Positions 23,657 through 36,705 are shown, numbered from the stretch's first letter. The stretch is DNA of 64,000 bases from Agrocybe praecox (GCA_964017145.1 OZ024841.1:1860001-1924000); one strand, 5' to 3'. A program made the numbers and translations. The notes: a model not told the origin generated them from the letters alone.

Positions 23657-24400
23657 GGAAGAGGGGCAAATATTGTAAGCGTGGATTCGAGTACGCGACT
23701 TTTATAGGACGTAAAGGGCTGATCGGAGCTGGCTCACCAGATCTGGTGGTTCGTTTGGTTTTCATTTACGTAACCAAGATTTTGACAGAAACCGCTCTCC
23801 TACCTGCCACTGTGGCGCCCGAGGGTTGCGTCGGACCAGTTCGTTCGTTGATCGCTTCCATGAGAACACAGCCGCGCTTTCCGGCGCATCTCACACGTCC
23901 TCTCTCCTGCACACCCGTCGGGATCCAGAGAATTGCCTCCGAGATCATACTAGGAATTTCCTTCTCAACTAGCACAAGCCTCAGTCACGTCCCCACCTCA
24001 CGCTGTCTCCACGTTCGTATCACGGTCTATGCTAAAATTGCCGGCATCTGCCATTATTGGGATATCTTGCGTATTAAAAAAGAAAAGAAAAAAAGACTCC
24101 GCGCGGAGCCGTATCCTCTGCGTCTATTTGCGTTCCAGGGTTTCTTTCTTTTCTACCCAGTCAGTCTATTTCTAACCCACCGTTAGATTACATGACGATT
24201 ACATTACCATGGGCATTACTTATTTCAAATACCTTTTGGGGTTCTTTTACCCAAACCTTTCCTTATTTATATATATCTTCCCTCCCAATACCGACGTTCT
24301 CTACTCTCTTTGCCATTTTAGCCATCATGCGCGACGTAAACCGTAACCTATAGGGCTTTTGACGGGGAAACGGAGTTTGGACTATAGGCTCGCCAGTGCT

Positions 24401-24423
24401 ATTCCTATTCCTATTCCTATTCT
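24401..24423. repeat. Hexanucleotide microsatellite (ATTCCT)n
   Basis: Nearly four perfect copies of ATTCCT. Confidence 0.85.
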
Positions 24424-25337
24424 TGATCGAGTTGACTTTGTCCTTGTCCTTGTCGGAATGTGTCCATCCATCAGGCCTTTCGGGGACGACGCATGCACGT
24501 TGCACAGCTCACAATTTTAGGCCGAATCGTGCTCGAGCTTGACGGTGCAGATGAATCGATCATCAGGGATCATGGACTCGGACATCTGCCCATGGACCGG
24601 ACGTACGTGGGGTATACTATACTTACGTGCATCTGTACATGTTCAGATATAGATATAGATTTCAGATCAGAGCGTCCAAGCTTCACGCTCCAAGCCCGTG
24701 AGGCACCGACTCGGGTATCTATCATTCTGTGTACTTTTGATATGGCCCTGTATGCTTACTTCAATATTATATCCAAGATATGTCGTCGATCCATGCCACG
24801 ATGATTACAACCATGCTTACTTACTTTACGACTGACAACAGGCAACTGAACATTGTGCAGACGGTCACCGAGCAATACTCCTCGTGTCCTCATTCTGCCC
24901 GGTACCTTACCTTCGGTCGCGTCTTCCAGACTAGCTCCAGAAATAGTACACGTCCATCGTCTGTCCGATGTCTGTCCTGAGTAGTAGGACATGATATGGG
25001 GTATGTATGTACTGGGATTCATTCCGCCCTCTTTGTCATTCATTCATTTCTGAATTCATTGATGTTTAACATAACATATGACATGGCTCTCATGCGTGCG
25101 TCAGTAGAACCTGTACGCCCGCCTTCTTGGCAAGTTCGTCTTCTCTTCTCTCCAATTCTTCTTTTTGATGATTGACCTAAATATAAGCATCATGGAGAAA
25201 CAGAACAGGACATGTGTCTACTACCTACCTAGCGTAGTGCAAAGTCCTTACTTAGCATTTCGGACGGACTCGGTCTCACGCACTTGCGATAATAGTGGAA
25301 ATACAGGATCCGAGAAAACGTCCAAAACGTCCAAAAC

Positions 25338-25357
25338 CTGATCATGATCGTGATCAG
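25338..25357. repeat. 20-bp near-perfect palindrome
   Basis: CTGATCATGATCGTGATCAG differs from its own reverse complement at only two positions. It could be a dimeric protein-binding site or a small hairpin. Confidence 0.6.
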
Positions 25358-28300
25358 AGGTTAGTGTTCCTTGGTGGAATTCCATGTAAGTAAAGTAAGG
25401 AAGTACCACCCCCCACCCCCACTCAGCACCCACCCGTGCACCTACTTAGGACCGCGTCCGTCCTTGATGTATCATGTCATGAGCCGTGCATCTTCTTTAA
25501 TCTTTAAACCCTTCTTCTTCTTCGATGATCAAGCGTGCCAACGCCCCGGGCTGGGTCAGATCGCTTCCTCTGTCCGCCACAGTATATCTTGAGTATCGCA
25601 TCGATAGAGACATTAATTCCCGGGGGCGCATCAGGAAATTGGAATACGATTACGATTAGTACGACATTACATTATAAACAGAATTAGCCGCTGGTCGGGG
25701 ACCAAGTTTGTAAAATACATAGATAATACCATATAGCAGCAGTAATGCTAGGCTTATCCATCGTTTATACATAGCTCGCAAGGTTTTCTCCTCCGACTGG
25801 ACTCACTCGAGGCCCGCTTTTGTCGGTTGAATCATGCATTTGTGTGGGGTAATTTCTATCCATGCATCCATATATAATAATGCGCCATGCAGCTGCTCTG
25901 ACCGACTAGGTACGGGATATTAATGACCATTGACCAGAGCACGCACGCAAGCGAACTCGAGCCGGCCAGTACATACTTCCTGCGGGTCGGAATCTGATTC
26001 TGATCTGGAGCTATGTATGTATGTAGCTTGTTTGTCAGTGACTGAGCCGTCTTGATGAGGGTAGGGATCTATCAAGTGTATCTGTCGTGCGATCATCGCT
26101 GAGCTGAGTCTTCTCTCTAAGCAAGGTAAACTTAAGTATGGTAAAGCAAGGTAAGAGAAATAAGGTAAAGCTCACTTCGAAATTTATTTAATTCGAACCC
26201 CACCTCCAAAACCTACTCTATTCTCTGAAGGAGGCTTATCTTTGACTCGACTCTCGATTCTTTACTTACCGGTCAGTCATTATTAGCGACTCAGCCTATC
26301 CGATGCGGCGGCGACGTTGATTGGACTTGGGATGGGGATTGGGATTGGTTCCTTGAGAACGGTTCTACGTATTCTATTTCTATTTTTACTTCTTATTCTT
26401 GTCTTCATACGCTTAGTATGCTTACGCATGGAGCACGCGTTGAATGGACCTATGTATGAGCACTCGGAATTCGAGTAAGATGAAGATGATGACATGTTAT
26501 GATATCGGCCGTTATGGGATTATTATTTTAATATATGCTATAACATACTGGGAAGCTAACGGAGACAGGAGGGCGGGACGAGACAGATATATTATAGTGA
26601 GACGCTAATTTCGAAAAGATCAACCATCCGAGTCCTTCTGGGAGCTCATGTTCATGTTCATTTCCACCCGATATCTAATTTATCTGAGGTTCGATAAATG
26701 TACGTAGGGAAGTGTTCCACAATACACTTCTGTTTCTGATAATTAATGATTAATGAAGGCCATGTGATATTCTACCCCAGTCTGATACGCCAATATACTT
26801 ATGTACTTATGAGCAATTAGACAGGTAAGGTGCGATCATCCGGATTTTTAGCGTGTAACAGAACGAAACGAGACGGCGAGACGAGAAGAGGTCGCTTCGC
26901 GTTCCATTAGTTCCGACTGGGTGATATTATCATCTGACACAAAATGTAAGGAAGTAGAAGCCGCCAATGAACGCCCACCATGGCGTCCGGATACTACTGT
27001 ACATAGCGTATCACCATTATTTATTTACGGCAACGCTGTGAAAACTAAAACCCCAGGTTAAGTAACATACCAAAGGGCTAGACCGAGCAATACCGATACC
27101 CATATGTACAACGGTCCGTACGTATGCCACATAACGGCATTATTAGCATAGCATACAACGTTATACGCCAAAAACTGCGTGTATGGATAGGGACCATGGA
27201 CTAGTACGGGGTAAATTCGACGTCTTGCGTCGGACATGGTATGGAGTCCATGCATGCGGTTTTGGGTCGTAGAATAATATATATTATATATTATTAGGAG
27301 ACACCAAGTTGTGTATGATGGCGGATTTTTTGGTTTGGACATCACGAGCGCTTGATTTGCTTTGTGGGGATTACAGTATCCCTCCGTAAAAGAATAACGT
27401 TAACCGAGTTAGGCAAAAGACCACGTGGGTTGTTAGGGCCTAGTTACTAATTAGGCTCGCCTTCAGTGCGTTGCTTGGTAGCACATAGCCGCCCATCATT
27501 TTCATTTCTTTCGCAAGAGCTTGTACTATGTGAGGCTATGAGCTTGTCCGGGTATGCAGAGCCTCGAGGCTTAAGGAGGCTTATAATGAGATGCATTCCA
27601 ACCCCTAATACTAATTGCTCCAATCTCACGCACGCGGGGATGATGGCAATGGAGATATTTGGACTCGACACTATCAAGCAGCGGTGACCTCTTCGAAATA
27701 TTGAGCTATTTGCATAGTATGTAGTAAGTCTTACATCAACGAGATATCGTCCCTGAATCGGCTGGTCGACTGAATAGATGGAGACTGATATACTTAGAAC
27801 CTGTGGTCGCATCCTTCTCAAGTGCGTAACGCGAACAGGTGCTAACTCGCTTATCTTGGGTTAGCTCAGTCTAAAAACTAAGAACGGCTTCGTTTCAAAT
27901 TCAGGGCACCCGATTAACCATTGAGTTTAATTGATACTGGACCTTGACTCAACCTTGCCGTAACTCTCTCCAAGGCCTCTGATAGGCGGAAATGTGTTTT
28001 CGACTCCGCGAATTTGTTCGAGATAAGGGCATGCGTTGACGCCACTGACCAAATAGCGCAGGGCCCTGAGAGCAATGTCGAGTCATCCCAGTTAAGTAAC
28101 ATTTTTAAGCGTTCACATGCCTATCAACAGTTGAACTCAGTCGTCCATTGACCATGCGGTACTCTAACAACGCATGTTCGGGAAGCAAACTGACCTTGAC
28201 GATAAGAAGAAAGCAAGTTAGACAGATGGTTGACCAGAAAGATGTGGGGTCTTTGTGTCTAAAATACTCACAAGCCAAGAAAATAAAACGACAGATCTCA

Positions 28301-28369
28301 TATTTTGACAGTTAATGTTTCAACACTACGTAGATGCAATAGTGATGATTTAAACTGCATCGTCTAAAT

Positions 28370-29015
28370 TAGGGCTGCCAACCGGCCCCGTCTCAGACGG
28401 CTCACGGGTGCCGTGACACGGGTCACGGTACCGACCCGTCGAGCAACGAACAACAGACAGAGCCGTCCCGTCGAACACCAAATATGACCCGTCCCCAAGC
28501 CGTCAATACATGGCCGTCACGGGCCGTCAGACGGGTGGTCTCTATAACATTACATATCGATAAATTTCGTTACTTTATGTATTATTTCTTGTATATACTA
28601 CTAGAAATATATTTGTCTTCCCGTTAGGCACACGAATTGTTTAAGAAATCGACTTGATTCAATAATATTCGACCATATCGGAGATTAAATTAGCCGTCAC
28701 ACTCGAGTCACGTATTCAGAGTTCGTCAAAATTCAAATATCAAGGCCAATATATGTGCAGCTCTTCCTTTATGCATTTATCAGACATAGTAACAAATAAA
28801 TGTATGTCTACATTGTATCTGCGTCTGATCTACACCATAAAATTTTATTTTTCTTGAATTATACCCGTCTTACCGTGGCCGGCCGTGAAAAACACGTACC
28901 CGACCCGGCCAGCCTGTTCTCTGCCCAATAGACGGCTGTGCATTCACGGCCCGTCTACCGTCAACGTAGCGTGAGCTCACGGCCGTGACCCGTGACGGGT
29001 CGGGTGGCAGCCCTA
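28370..29015. mobile_element. Non-autonomous hAT-like DNA transposon (MITE), 646 bp
   Basis: The ends are terminal inverted repeats: TAGGGCTGCCA at the left and its reverse complement TGGCAGCCCTA at the right, followed inwards by related GC-rich words (left CCCCGTC, right complement ACCCGTC). The element is flanked by a perfect 8-bp direct repeat, GTCTAAAT, at 28362-28369 and 29016-29023. An 8-bp target duplication and an AGGGCTGCC-like terminus are typical of the hAT superfamily. Both subterminal regions carry many copies of ACGGGT/ACCCGT and GGCCGT words in opposite orientations, the kind of array hAT transposases bind. The centre (28550-28860) is AT-rich and has no transposase frame, so mobility would need an enzyme from elsewhere. 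The intact target duplication suggests a relatively recent insertion. Confidence 0.9.
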
Positions 29016-29237
29016 GTCTAAATCCCAAATTTGGCAAAGTTCTCAGCGATCCTTATCGGCATGCTCGGCATACCTACTGATGACCATCAACTATTTTTAA
29101 TTTTCTCACGGTTACATAAGCATTGAAATGATGTCCCAAAAACGTTGTTGGTCTGCCACTCAGTGACTCCAAAAAGCAGAGTCGACTACAGCCGACGCGA
29201 TATCTCACATCAGGCGGTCGAGTCACCTCTCCCGAAA

Positions 29238-30103
29238 ATGGCGAACAAGACACTGAGCACGAGTACCCTGAGCTTGAAGTTCATGCAAAATGCTCACAGA
29301 GCCAAGCAATTGAAAGAAGTCGAACTGGACCGGGCTGAAGTGAAGGATGATGGAAAATGGGAGATCAGCGACGCCATCCGACAGTCCTGGGGAGCGAAAC
29401 TGGCCCAACCAGAGTAAGCTTGACCTTGTTATGTATATAAGTGCTCTTAATGTTTTCAGGACTTCAAATGTCCATGAGGAATCGTATATGCCATTCTTAT
29501 TTTCGTCCAAGAACAGCGACGACGACAGCAACACAGCTGTTCCCGTCAAAAGTATGGTTGGAAGACGGATATTCAACAAGAAAGGGAAAGAAGGTATCAT
29601 ACATGTAAGTATACGATATTATGGCCCTTGTCATACCTGATTCTATCCAGGTCAAGCAATCTGAATCTAAACCAAGCGAAATTGCTTCGCTTCCTGAGGC
29701 CTCTTCAGCAGCTACTAAAGGCCGAAAGGTTCACCCTAGACCCATATCAATATCTGCTTCGGGAACCTCTGGACAGCTTCGTGGTTTTGATGAATTGGAA
29801 AAACCCAAAAATTCCAAAACCGCCAGGCAGGCTATCTTTGAAAGCAGTGGCGTCGGTATTGACCTCCGTGCTCAGGCTCGGATCGATTCTGAACCATCTA
29901 CCTCTACTGCCTTCATGAAACCCGCGGGAGTAGACGACCCTAAAGATATACATATGCCCTCGTCTGCGCTGTCGTCAAATTCTGACGGTATCATTACTTC
30001 CGCACGTCAAAAGAAAGCCAAACGCGTACGGGAACGCGATGATACTACTAGAGAATCAGAAGCTGTCTTCAAAAAGCAGAAAAAGAAGAAGAATCCCGCG
30101 TAA
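29238..30103 (+). CDS. MPP6: MPP6-like nuclear exosome cofactor
   Basis: Homologue of M-phase phosphoprotein 6/yeast Mpp6, which links the nuclear RNA exosome core to the Mtr4 helicase. Three exons: 29238-29413, 29460-29604, 29651-30103; 774 nt, 257 aa. The N-terminus has the family signature LSTSTLSLKFMQNA. A second short conserved motif, VGRRIFNKKGKE, follows near residue 95. The rest is disordered and ends in a lysine-rich tail (residues 245-255), consistent with RNA binding and nuclear location. Exon 2 ends at GTAAGT after IIH; an earlier GT inside the exon gives a broken frame. The identification rests on the short signatures and overall shape. The hAT-like MITE ends 222 bp upstream of the ATG, inside the probable promoter. 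Confidence 0.82.
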
Positions 30104-32759
30104 AGCTTGTCCTTACGGCGCGTTGGTATGTCTCTCTGACATCTTCTGTTCGATGCGTTCTCGTCACCTAATTCTGTTCCCTGGGATTTTTTGCTTATCG
30201 GTAGCACAAGGGTGGTCAAATTACTGTGAGAGTTGTACCGCCTTTTGCATAGGTCAAGTTAGGGCCTGCTCATAATTGATAGTACTGAGAACACCACGCT
30301 GTCTCCCGACTTAACGACCGTCCATCCTAGTAGGATGTTGGCTATGTTGTCGGAATAATACCTGTAGGCTTGGACATGTCGATCGGTCTAAACCCGTTCC
30401 CGGTATAACATTCCTGCGTGTCACCAGCGTTGAATATATCTCCCTCTCCCATTTCTAACCTTCGGCTGACGCAATTGCCTCGACGTTCTTTCGTAAAACT
30501 GTCATTACCAATGCATCGTGTATTCGGCATTGACTGATTGCAATTTTTGGACATGGCTCCCCGTTGTGCTGGATCGGGAATTCTTTGGTTCCTAGCTCTG
30601 AGAGTGAACCAAAATATATTGTCAATAGAATGGGTATTCCGGAATGACGTACAGCGTCTCATTGCGACGTTAAATATCGGTATGGATTCTCGTTAAGGAT
30701 TTGATATTAAACGAGCCTAAGAACATAAAAAGATGAACCCAAAAAATTGGTATGACGTCGGAACCGTGTATCAAAAAACCCTTCGCGTACAATTGCAACC
30801 GTCGTTTTGGATCACTGCATACGAAGGCTGTTAATAAGCAGGCGTCTTCGCAAAGCGAACCGCCCAGTTTGCCATCTCATGGAAAATCTTATCTACTTAC
30901 CGTTGAGAAATTTCAGACCGTCTAATCTTACTGTAAGGAGTATCAGACGACGAGAATATGTATACACTACCAGTCGTAGGGTCACTGACAGGATAAAAAA
31001 TACTTGTGTTCCACAACTAATTCCGTCTTTCCCGTTTGTGCAAAAACACAAATTCCGTAGGCTGTGTTTGAGAGGTCAATTTTATCGCCTAGCGGAAGAG
31101 GTGAGTTCATTTATATATATACATATCGACGCACATACATATCATCGGATAACGGTCCCAAGACCAAGAGATCTCTTGCCCTTATACCGTTTAGCGGCTG
31201 CTAATTGAATCAAGGATGCTTTTCATGATGCTTCGCACACGTCCATGAAATTAACTTGGCGACCGGGATTGTCAGGACGAGGCTATGTAGGACGCAAGTA
31301 GACGCCTCCTTCTTTCCCCGTTGGTGCTTTACCATCCTTGGACGTCCTTTTATGGGGGTTTGAACTGGTTCTGATCATCCAATGGAAGGTATAAAATCCA
31401 CTTTATCGCCATTACAACTTGTGAGTATGTATATGGATATGGATACGCACTTGGATGCTTCTCTTCTTTGTTGAAGGCAGGTGACGTCGAAAAGGAGAAC
31501 AAACACCGATTGCGGGGAAGATACGTCAGTCCCGAGTCGTTTCGATTCTTCGCGTCGCTATGATGGCCAGAGTAATTGGGGTTGTTTGAGCCTCAGCCCA
31601 GTCAAGGGGTTTCTCTGCCATACAATGAGGATTTGAAGGAAGCGTCCAAGGCAAGGAGTAAAGACTTTGTGGGATACTGAGAAACCCTCATTTTGAGGGA
31701 CTCTCGCTCGTGCAAGGCTCATTTATAGACAGGTAAGGCGATAACACAGGGTATCCAGTGCCCATTACACGAATGCTTTGACCCGTTTATCTGAGGCAGA
31801 GAACATTCACACAACTGCGATATCTATACAATGCGCAATCAGAGAACATAAGATAAGTGCTATGAACGTTACTTTACCGTTCATTTTCTGTCCAATAGCG
31901 ATGAATGCTGTGTGTTATCATAGGCACAGTTGAGTTGAACCTCGGAAAGACATAATTAGTGTGAGTGTCAGACCTTTGCAACTCCCTTTTTCTTCTTCTG
32001 AACGCTGACTGGTAGCTTTGTTTAACTACTGCGCAGTATTCCTCAAATAAGTACTATCATGATCGTGAAAGAAGGGTAATAGTAGGTGAGTAAAGTTATA
32101 GTCATTACGGAGATCCTTGGAGATGAATGCAAATGCTTCTTCCTTGCAGATCAAATTGTGGAGGCTTCCCACCGTCCCAGCTTTCCTCGACTGCGAGTCT
32201 ATAGAACTAAAAAACCGTGTGGTTAACCAGTCCTCCCTAATCCAAGCACGCAGTCATGTGTTGAATGTTCTGTCGAGGGGCCAATAGTTTGCTGCGCGAG
32301 TTGGTCTCGAAATGCGAGAACCGGACAAAGATATTATTTTATTGACGATTTGTCGCTCCAATCTTCCAGGAGCACCGGCTGGTAAAGCAGAGATCCATGT
32401 AGCAGCATGGAGGTCAGAAAAAGACGCGTACATACCACTGCGGCGACGTGATCGTCGATGTCGCGACTTGTGTTTGATAAATGGTGCGTAGCCAAACAAT
32501 TATTCGCTTAGCTCCAGAGCCCTGGCAGGATATTTCTGGAAAAGTACTCAGGGACATCAAAAGGCTCCTGTTTTCGACGTCCACTACTTCGCTTCTAGTC
32601 TATTTCTCTAACTTGGGTCAGAGGCCGTCGTAAATCCCCTCTATCGTTCTCTTTCCACAACATAACGAACATTTTTTGGAGCTCATGTTTACATACACGA
32701 CTCTTTGACGACAAAAGATTACGAGCCTTCTGGTCGAAGTGGCCGGTAACCAGGAATCT
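30104..32759. other. Intergenic, 2.7 kb, no gene recognised
   Basis: Small open frames only. ATCATGATCGTGA at 32056-32068 recurs twice in the gene-poor zone. Positions 32600-32759 should hold the promoter of the next gene. Confidence 0.5.
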
Positions 32760-34925
32760 ATGGCAGCCATATATCTTCACGACACAAAACACGCTCAAGG
32801 TTCTCCAGAAACTTCCACGACGGTTGAACATTCCCGACAATTATCCACTCTCTCAAGTGCCACTCTACATACCAGCACAACTTCACATTCCCATCCCAGT
32901 GAACCTTTACTGCCACCGCCGATAGCAGGCGCCGACGAAGCTACATTGATCTATTATGAGCAGCTTTCTCGCCAACCAAGGAATTCAGACGGATCGCCGG
33001 CGCACTTGCGGTGGGATGATCCCCCCACATTGCGAACAAATACCAGTACAGATTTGAATCATGAGAAGGGGAGCACACCGAATCAAGGCCGGAGAAAGCC
33101 TTGGAGACGCAGAAGACGCGTGAAATTTGCACTACAAATGGTTCTTGGTGGGTAGATCCTCTTCCTTCAGTACCCCGATCTTGTTGGGCTACGCTAATCT
33201 AACGGGTGCTCCAGTTGCTTGGGCCATATATAACACTGTTCGATACTTTATGGCCTTCGCACTCTATGACCATGGGTCCCACTTGGGTCAGATACTGTCT
33301 CTCACTCTAGGAATATGCACCGGCGCCTCTTTTGCATTGGCGTTGATATTCGTTGTCATCAAATCACTCACGAACAAAATGGTAAACTTTGGCATCGTCT
33401 ATCGGTCCATTACCCGTCTCTGTTCGTTCCTTCACTACAGTTCGTCCGCTCTGCTCCTTTCTCCTTCCGTCGTCAATCTTGTGATGCTGTTCCTGTGGAG
33501 AAACTCTACCAACCAAGAATATGGCTTGCGCTATCGGTGCCACTTCGATATTGATGTAATTTGGTCTGTCACGAAGAATCAATGCAACGGCGCTTCACCA
33601 TTATGGGCTATATGGCTTGTCGTGTCGGCTCTCCGTATTGTTCTAACATTGATTATTTTGGTAAGTATTTATGACACACCTTACTAGAGATAACGTTTTG
33701 ATGATTTGATTAGGTTGTGTATCATACTCTTGCATTCCTATACCCTGAAGTACCGCGTCGTCCTATGCATCAACGACTACGATCAGGGTCCGTTTCTTTC
33801 ACCCCCGCACCATCAATACGCCAGAGTCGCCGTCGATCATCGAATTCAATATCGCCTCATGACAATCATCAACCTCTCCATCAACACATTTCTGAGATAT
33901 CTTTAGACGGTGCCACATTGAGAGGGGAATCTAGTCGTTCATTAGACCGTATTCGTCTAGCTCGTTCGCGTTCATCGGGGCTTTCTGGAGAATCGAATAC
34001 TGTGGAAGGAATCCCTTTCAAGCGAAAAAATTCCGACTCTGAAAGCGACCATGACCCTTCTTCGCAACATCCGGATCGATTTAGATCAATACTGAGCCAG
34101 ATCGCTCAAGAAACCGAAGAAGCACTGGAATATGCCCGCAGTGAAAATTCATCTCTTCACGACAATGCTCTCAACGATACCTATCCCCCTCCCCACGTCG
34201 AAGCGCAATCCCAACCCTTTTCCCGAGATGACCACGATGACGAAAGCGATGACGACGACGACGTTAACGTGCAATTTTACGGCCATAACGATAATATATA
34301 CAATATTTATAACCTCCGACCGATCCCTCCGACGCTTGGATATAACGAGTTCGGGTTGCCGTATCCTCCAGAGCAGGACGTCCGCGTTCTGGGTGGCTAC
34401 GTTAGGCGTATGCCTACCATTGAATCTATGGGCTCTGGCGAGTTCAGTTCTAGCATAGGAGCTTCAAGCTTGTATCGTGGCGACAGTGTGCATACGTCTA
34501 GCAGACCGCCAACGCGAGATACTCTTCTTTCGTTTAGCAGCGCCGAATACGAACTGGGTGGCCCGAATAGCCCGACACTTAGTCGGGCGAACAGCCTGTC
34601 AGCTCGCGCTGAACTGCTTGTCGGTCTCTCAACAACTCCCAGTGCTGGGACCACCAGTACAACTACCTCTGAACACGGTGAACTGATGATGGGTAGACCC
34701 GAGATGATGAGACGATCATCAAATTCTGCGAGTATCCTTTCGGAAACTCCCTCGGCTGGTGTAATTCACGAAGGCCAGTCATCAACCGCCGGGAGTCGCG
34801 TCACGGCTAGCACTGCGTCCTATCATACCGCAACCATGGCTAGTACCGGGGATTCCTACTTCCCCCCAGACCTAGCTTCTGAACCTCCCCGACGACCTCC
34901 TCATACAGACGACCTTGGACGTTAA
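32760..34925 (+). CDS. Four-helix membrane protein with long disordered C-terminal tail
   Basis: Three exons: 32760-33147, 33215-33660, 33714-34925; 2046 nt, 681 aa. An N-terminal polar region of about 120 residues ends in a basic patch (GRRKPWRRRRRVKF). Four hydrophobic helices follow: around AWAIYNTVRYFMAFAL, LTLGICTGASFALALIFVV, ALLLSPSVVNLVMLFLW and IWLVVSALRIVLTLIILVVY. The C-terminal about 400 residues are Ser/Arg/Asp-rich and look disordered, with an acidic run (DDHDDESDDDDD). The basic patch just before helix 1 suggests a cytosolic N-terminus, and an even helix number would put both tails in the cytosol. I do not recognise the family. A possible alternative intron inside exon 2 (GTAAAC...TACAG, 33381-33439) would shift frame and truncate the protein, so I treated exon 2 as continuous. 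Confidence 0.72.
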
Positions 34926-35451
34926 TAACCTTGCGAATATCACGATTCACCTCCATAAACACGAATTTTTAATTTTTAATTTTGGAAATTTAACGATGGT
35001 CATGTACATTGTACGACGAATTACTAACGCTACCGCAGGCATACCACTGCCATCGACCTTCATGTCGTTGCTTCTATCTCTTCTGGTTAGATTATATACC
35101 CCCAGCGTTTAAAGTAGCTAGATCTTGTTACGCACCTCTATTCTTTTTATTACATTATCTAGTAGTCGAGTTGGATTTGCCTCATGAAAACCTGTACAAC
35201 AGAGAAAAATGATACTGAGGATGCTTCCAGTATAATTTATTTTAAAGGAGTATACCTTGCATGTCAAAAACACTTCAGAAAGTGGATGTGATATTCTTTG
35301 CAAAAAGTTCTCAATTATTTTTTCATAGATATGTATCCCGGCCCGGTAATTACGTAATGCATGGGATCGGCTCCCAATAGACTTGGCACAGCCGTTTATG
35401 ACTGGACAGACAACACTTGCGGACCACTTTCTTTCTTTGTTCTTGTACACG
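34926..35451 (+). other. Intergenic; 3' flank and TFIIE-beta promoter
   Basis: About 525 bp between two same-strand genes. AT-rich; no gene seen. Confidence 0.55.
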
Positions 35452-36705
35452 ATGTCGAAACTAGCGCAAGATGCAGCCCTCTTTAAAAATACACTTCAAC
35501 GACAAAACTACACTTCATGGCACTCCCAGCCCAAGCCTTCAACGCCTGTAACAGCAGCGACGACGCCTGCTGCGTCCAGTACGACTTCTGCGACTTCTGC
35601 TGGAGCAGGATTAGCGACTGCCGGAGATGGTTCTGCTTCGAGTTCTTCTGGAAAGAAGAAACGCCCAAAGACGAGTATGCATGGATTCTCCTTTTATTTG
35701 TGGCTCTTTTTTCTGCGGTTTTAGGTACTATGGTGAACACTTGTGCTTGTGTCAGATATCGTGTACTCGCAGCCAGCAGATACTGGATCGGGGAATAACA
35801 TCAATACCCAGTTGGTGTATGCGGTGAATCATCTGAAGGTGAGTTTTGTTGCGTTCGAAAAGGGCTTCTCTCTGCATTCCTTTATTGATTGGATACCCTT
35901 GGCTGTTGTAGTCCACACAAAACCCTATGCGTCTGCAAGATATAGCTATCGTCACCAATACTCCCCTCGACAGCGATTCGCTACTTCTTGAGAAATTCAA
36001 AAGCCATGATAAAATTCAGTACGACCCCAAAACAGATCTGTATTCGTACAAGGTACGCATGCTGAAATAATTCTCTTATATTGACTGATTTATTCATTTT
36101 ATTTTATTTTTAGCATGAATTTACTTTCCGAAACAAAGCTGCTCTCTTGACGGAAATTCAACGCCAGACGAGGAAAGGTGGTGGAATTTCCGTGAGGGCA
36201 TTGAAAGAGTCTTGGAAAGAAGCTCCACAAGCTATAGAGGAGCTCGAAAAAGAGGGCGAGGTGCTGGTTACCCGGACAGTCAAGGACGGTCAACTGCGAA
36301 TGGTATTCTGGAATGAAATCAAGCCCACAGAGGAAATTGGTGGCATGCCTGTCGAAAAAGGTATGTTTTACTCTTAACAATTACTCGATCATGTTCACTG
36401 GAAGTCCGTTCAGAATTTCACGATCTATGGCACTCTCTCAAAGTACCAAACGATGTGGATCTATTGAAGCAGTTGTCTTCAGGTATTGTTTTCCTTTTAT
36501 ATTCAGTGTCTTTGTTTTATTTACAACCATCGCAGAGGGTTTGCAAGTCACTGCAGCAGAATCACTCGCACCGAAGGCGCCCGCTACTAAGAAGAAAGGC
36601 AAACGTAATGGTGCTCCTCGACAGCGCCAGGTCCGTATCACGAATACCCATCTCAAAGGGGAGATCGACCTACAGAAGGATTATGCTGCTCTTTCCAACA
36701 AGTAA
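35452..36705 (+). CDS. TFA2: Transcription initiation factor IIE subunit beta
   Basis: Small subunit of TFIIE, which recruits and regulates TFIIH at RNA polymerase II promoters. Six exons: 35452-35674, 35756-35838, 35912-36052, 36114-36360, 36414-36482, 36536-36705; 933 nt, 310 aa, all phases match. A Ser/Thr/Ala-rich N-terminus leads to a basic GKKKRPKT. Two winged-helix modules follow: NTQLVYAVNHLK with RLQDIAI and KIQYDPKTDLYSYK, then HEFTFRNKAALLTEIQRQ with ISVRALKESW and GEVLVTRT. A C-terminal helix (FHDLWHSLKVPNDVDLLKQL) and a basic tail (TKKKGKRNGAPRQRQ) complete the family layout. An early alternative acceptor at 35723 would break the frame. Confidence 0.93.

Larger units (their letters stand above)
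23657..28361. other. Gene-poor zone, right part (4.7 kb)
   Basis: No supported gene. Contains (ATTCCT)n at 24401-24423, CCAAAACGT repeats near 25320-25337, a near-palindrome at 25338-25357, and GGTAAG/AAGGTA words around 26120-26170. The part nearest 23657 holds the upstream region, and possibly a 5' exon, of the proline/serine-rich gene. Confidence 0.55.

Noticed and set aside
23605..24186. 193-codon open frame on the plus strand over the proline/serine-rich gene's 5' region
   Set aside because: It is antisense to a spliced gene with better features; no motif, and residue composition looks random.
28370..29015. Possibility that the GC-rich inverted ends are a hairpin regulatory element rather than a transposon
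   Set aside because: The perfect 8-bp direct duplication exactly at both ends is explained by transposition and not by a hairpin.
33381..33439. Intron inside exon 2 of the four-helix membrane protein
   Set aside because: Removing it shifts the frame to an early stop, while reading through gives a third and fourth hydrophobic helix.
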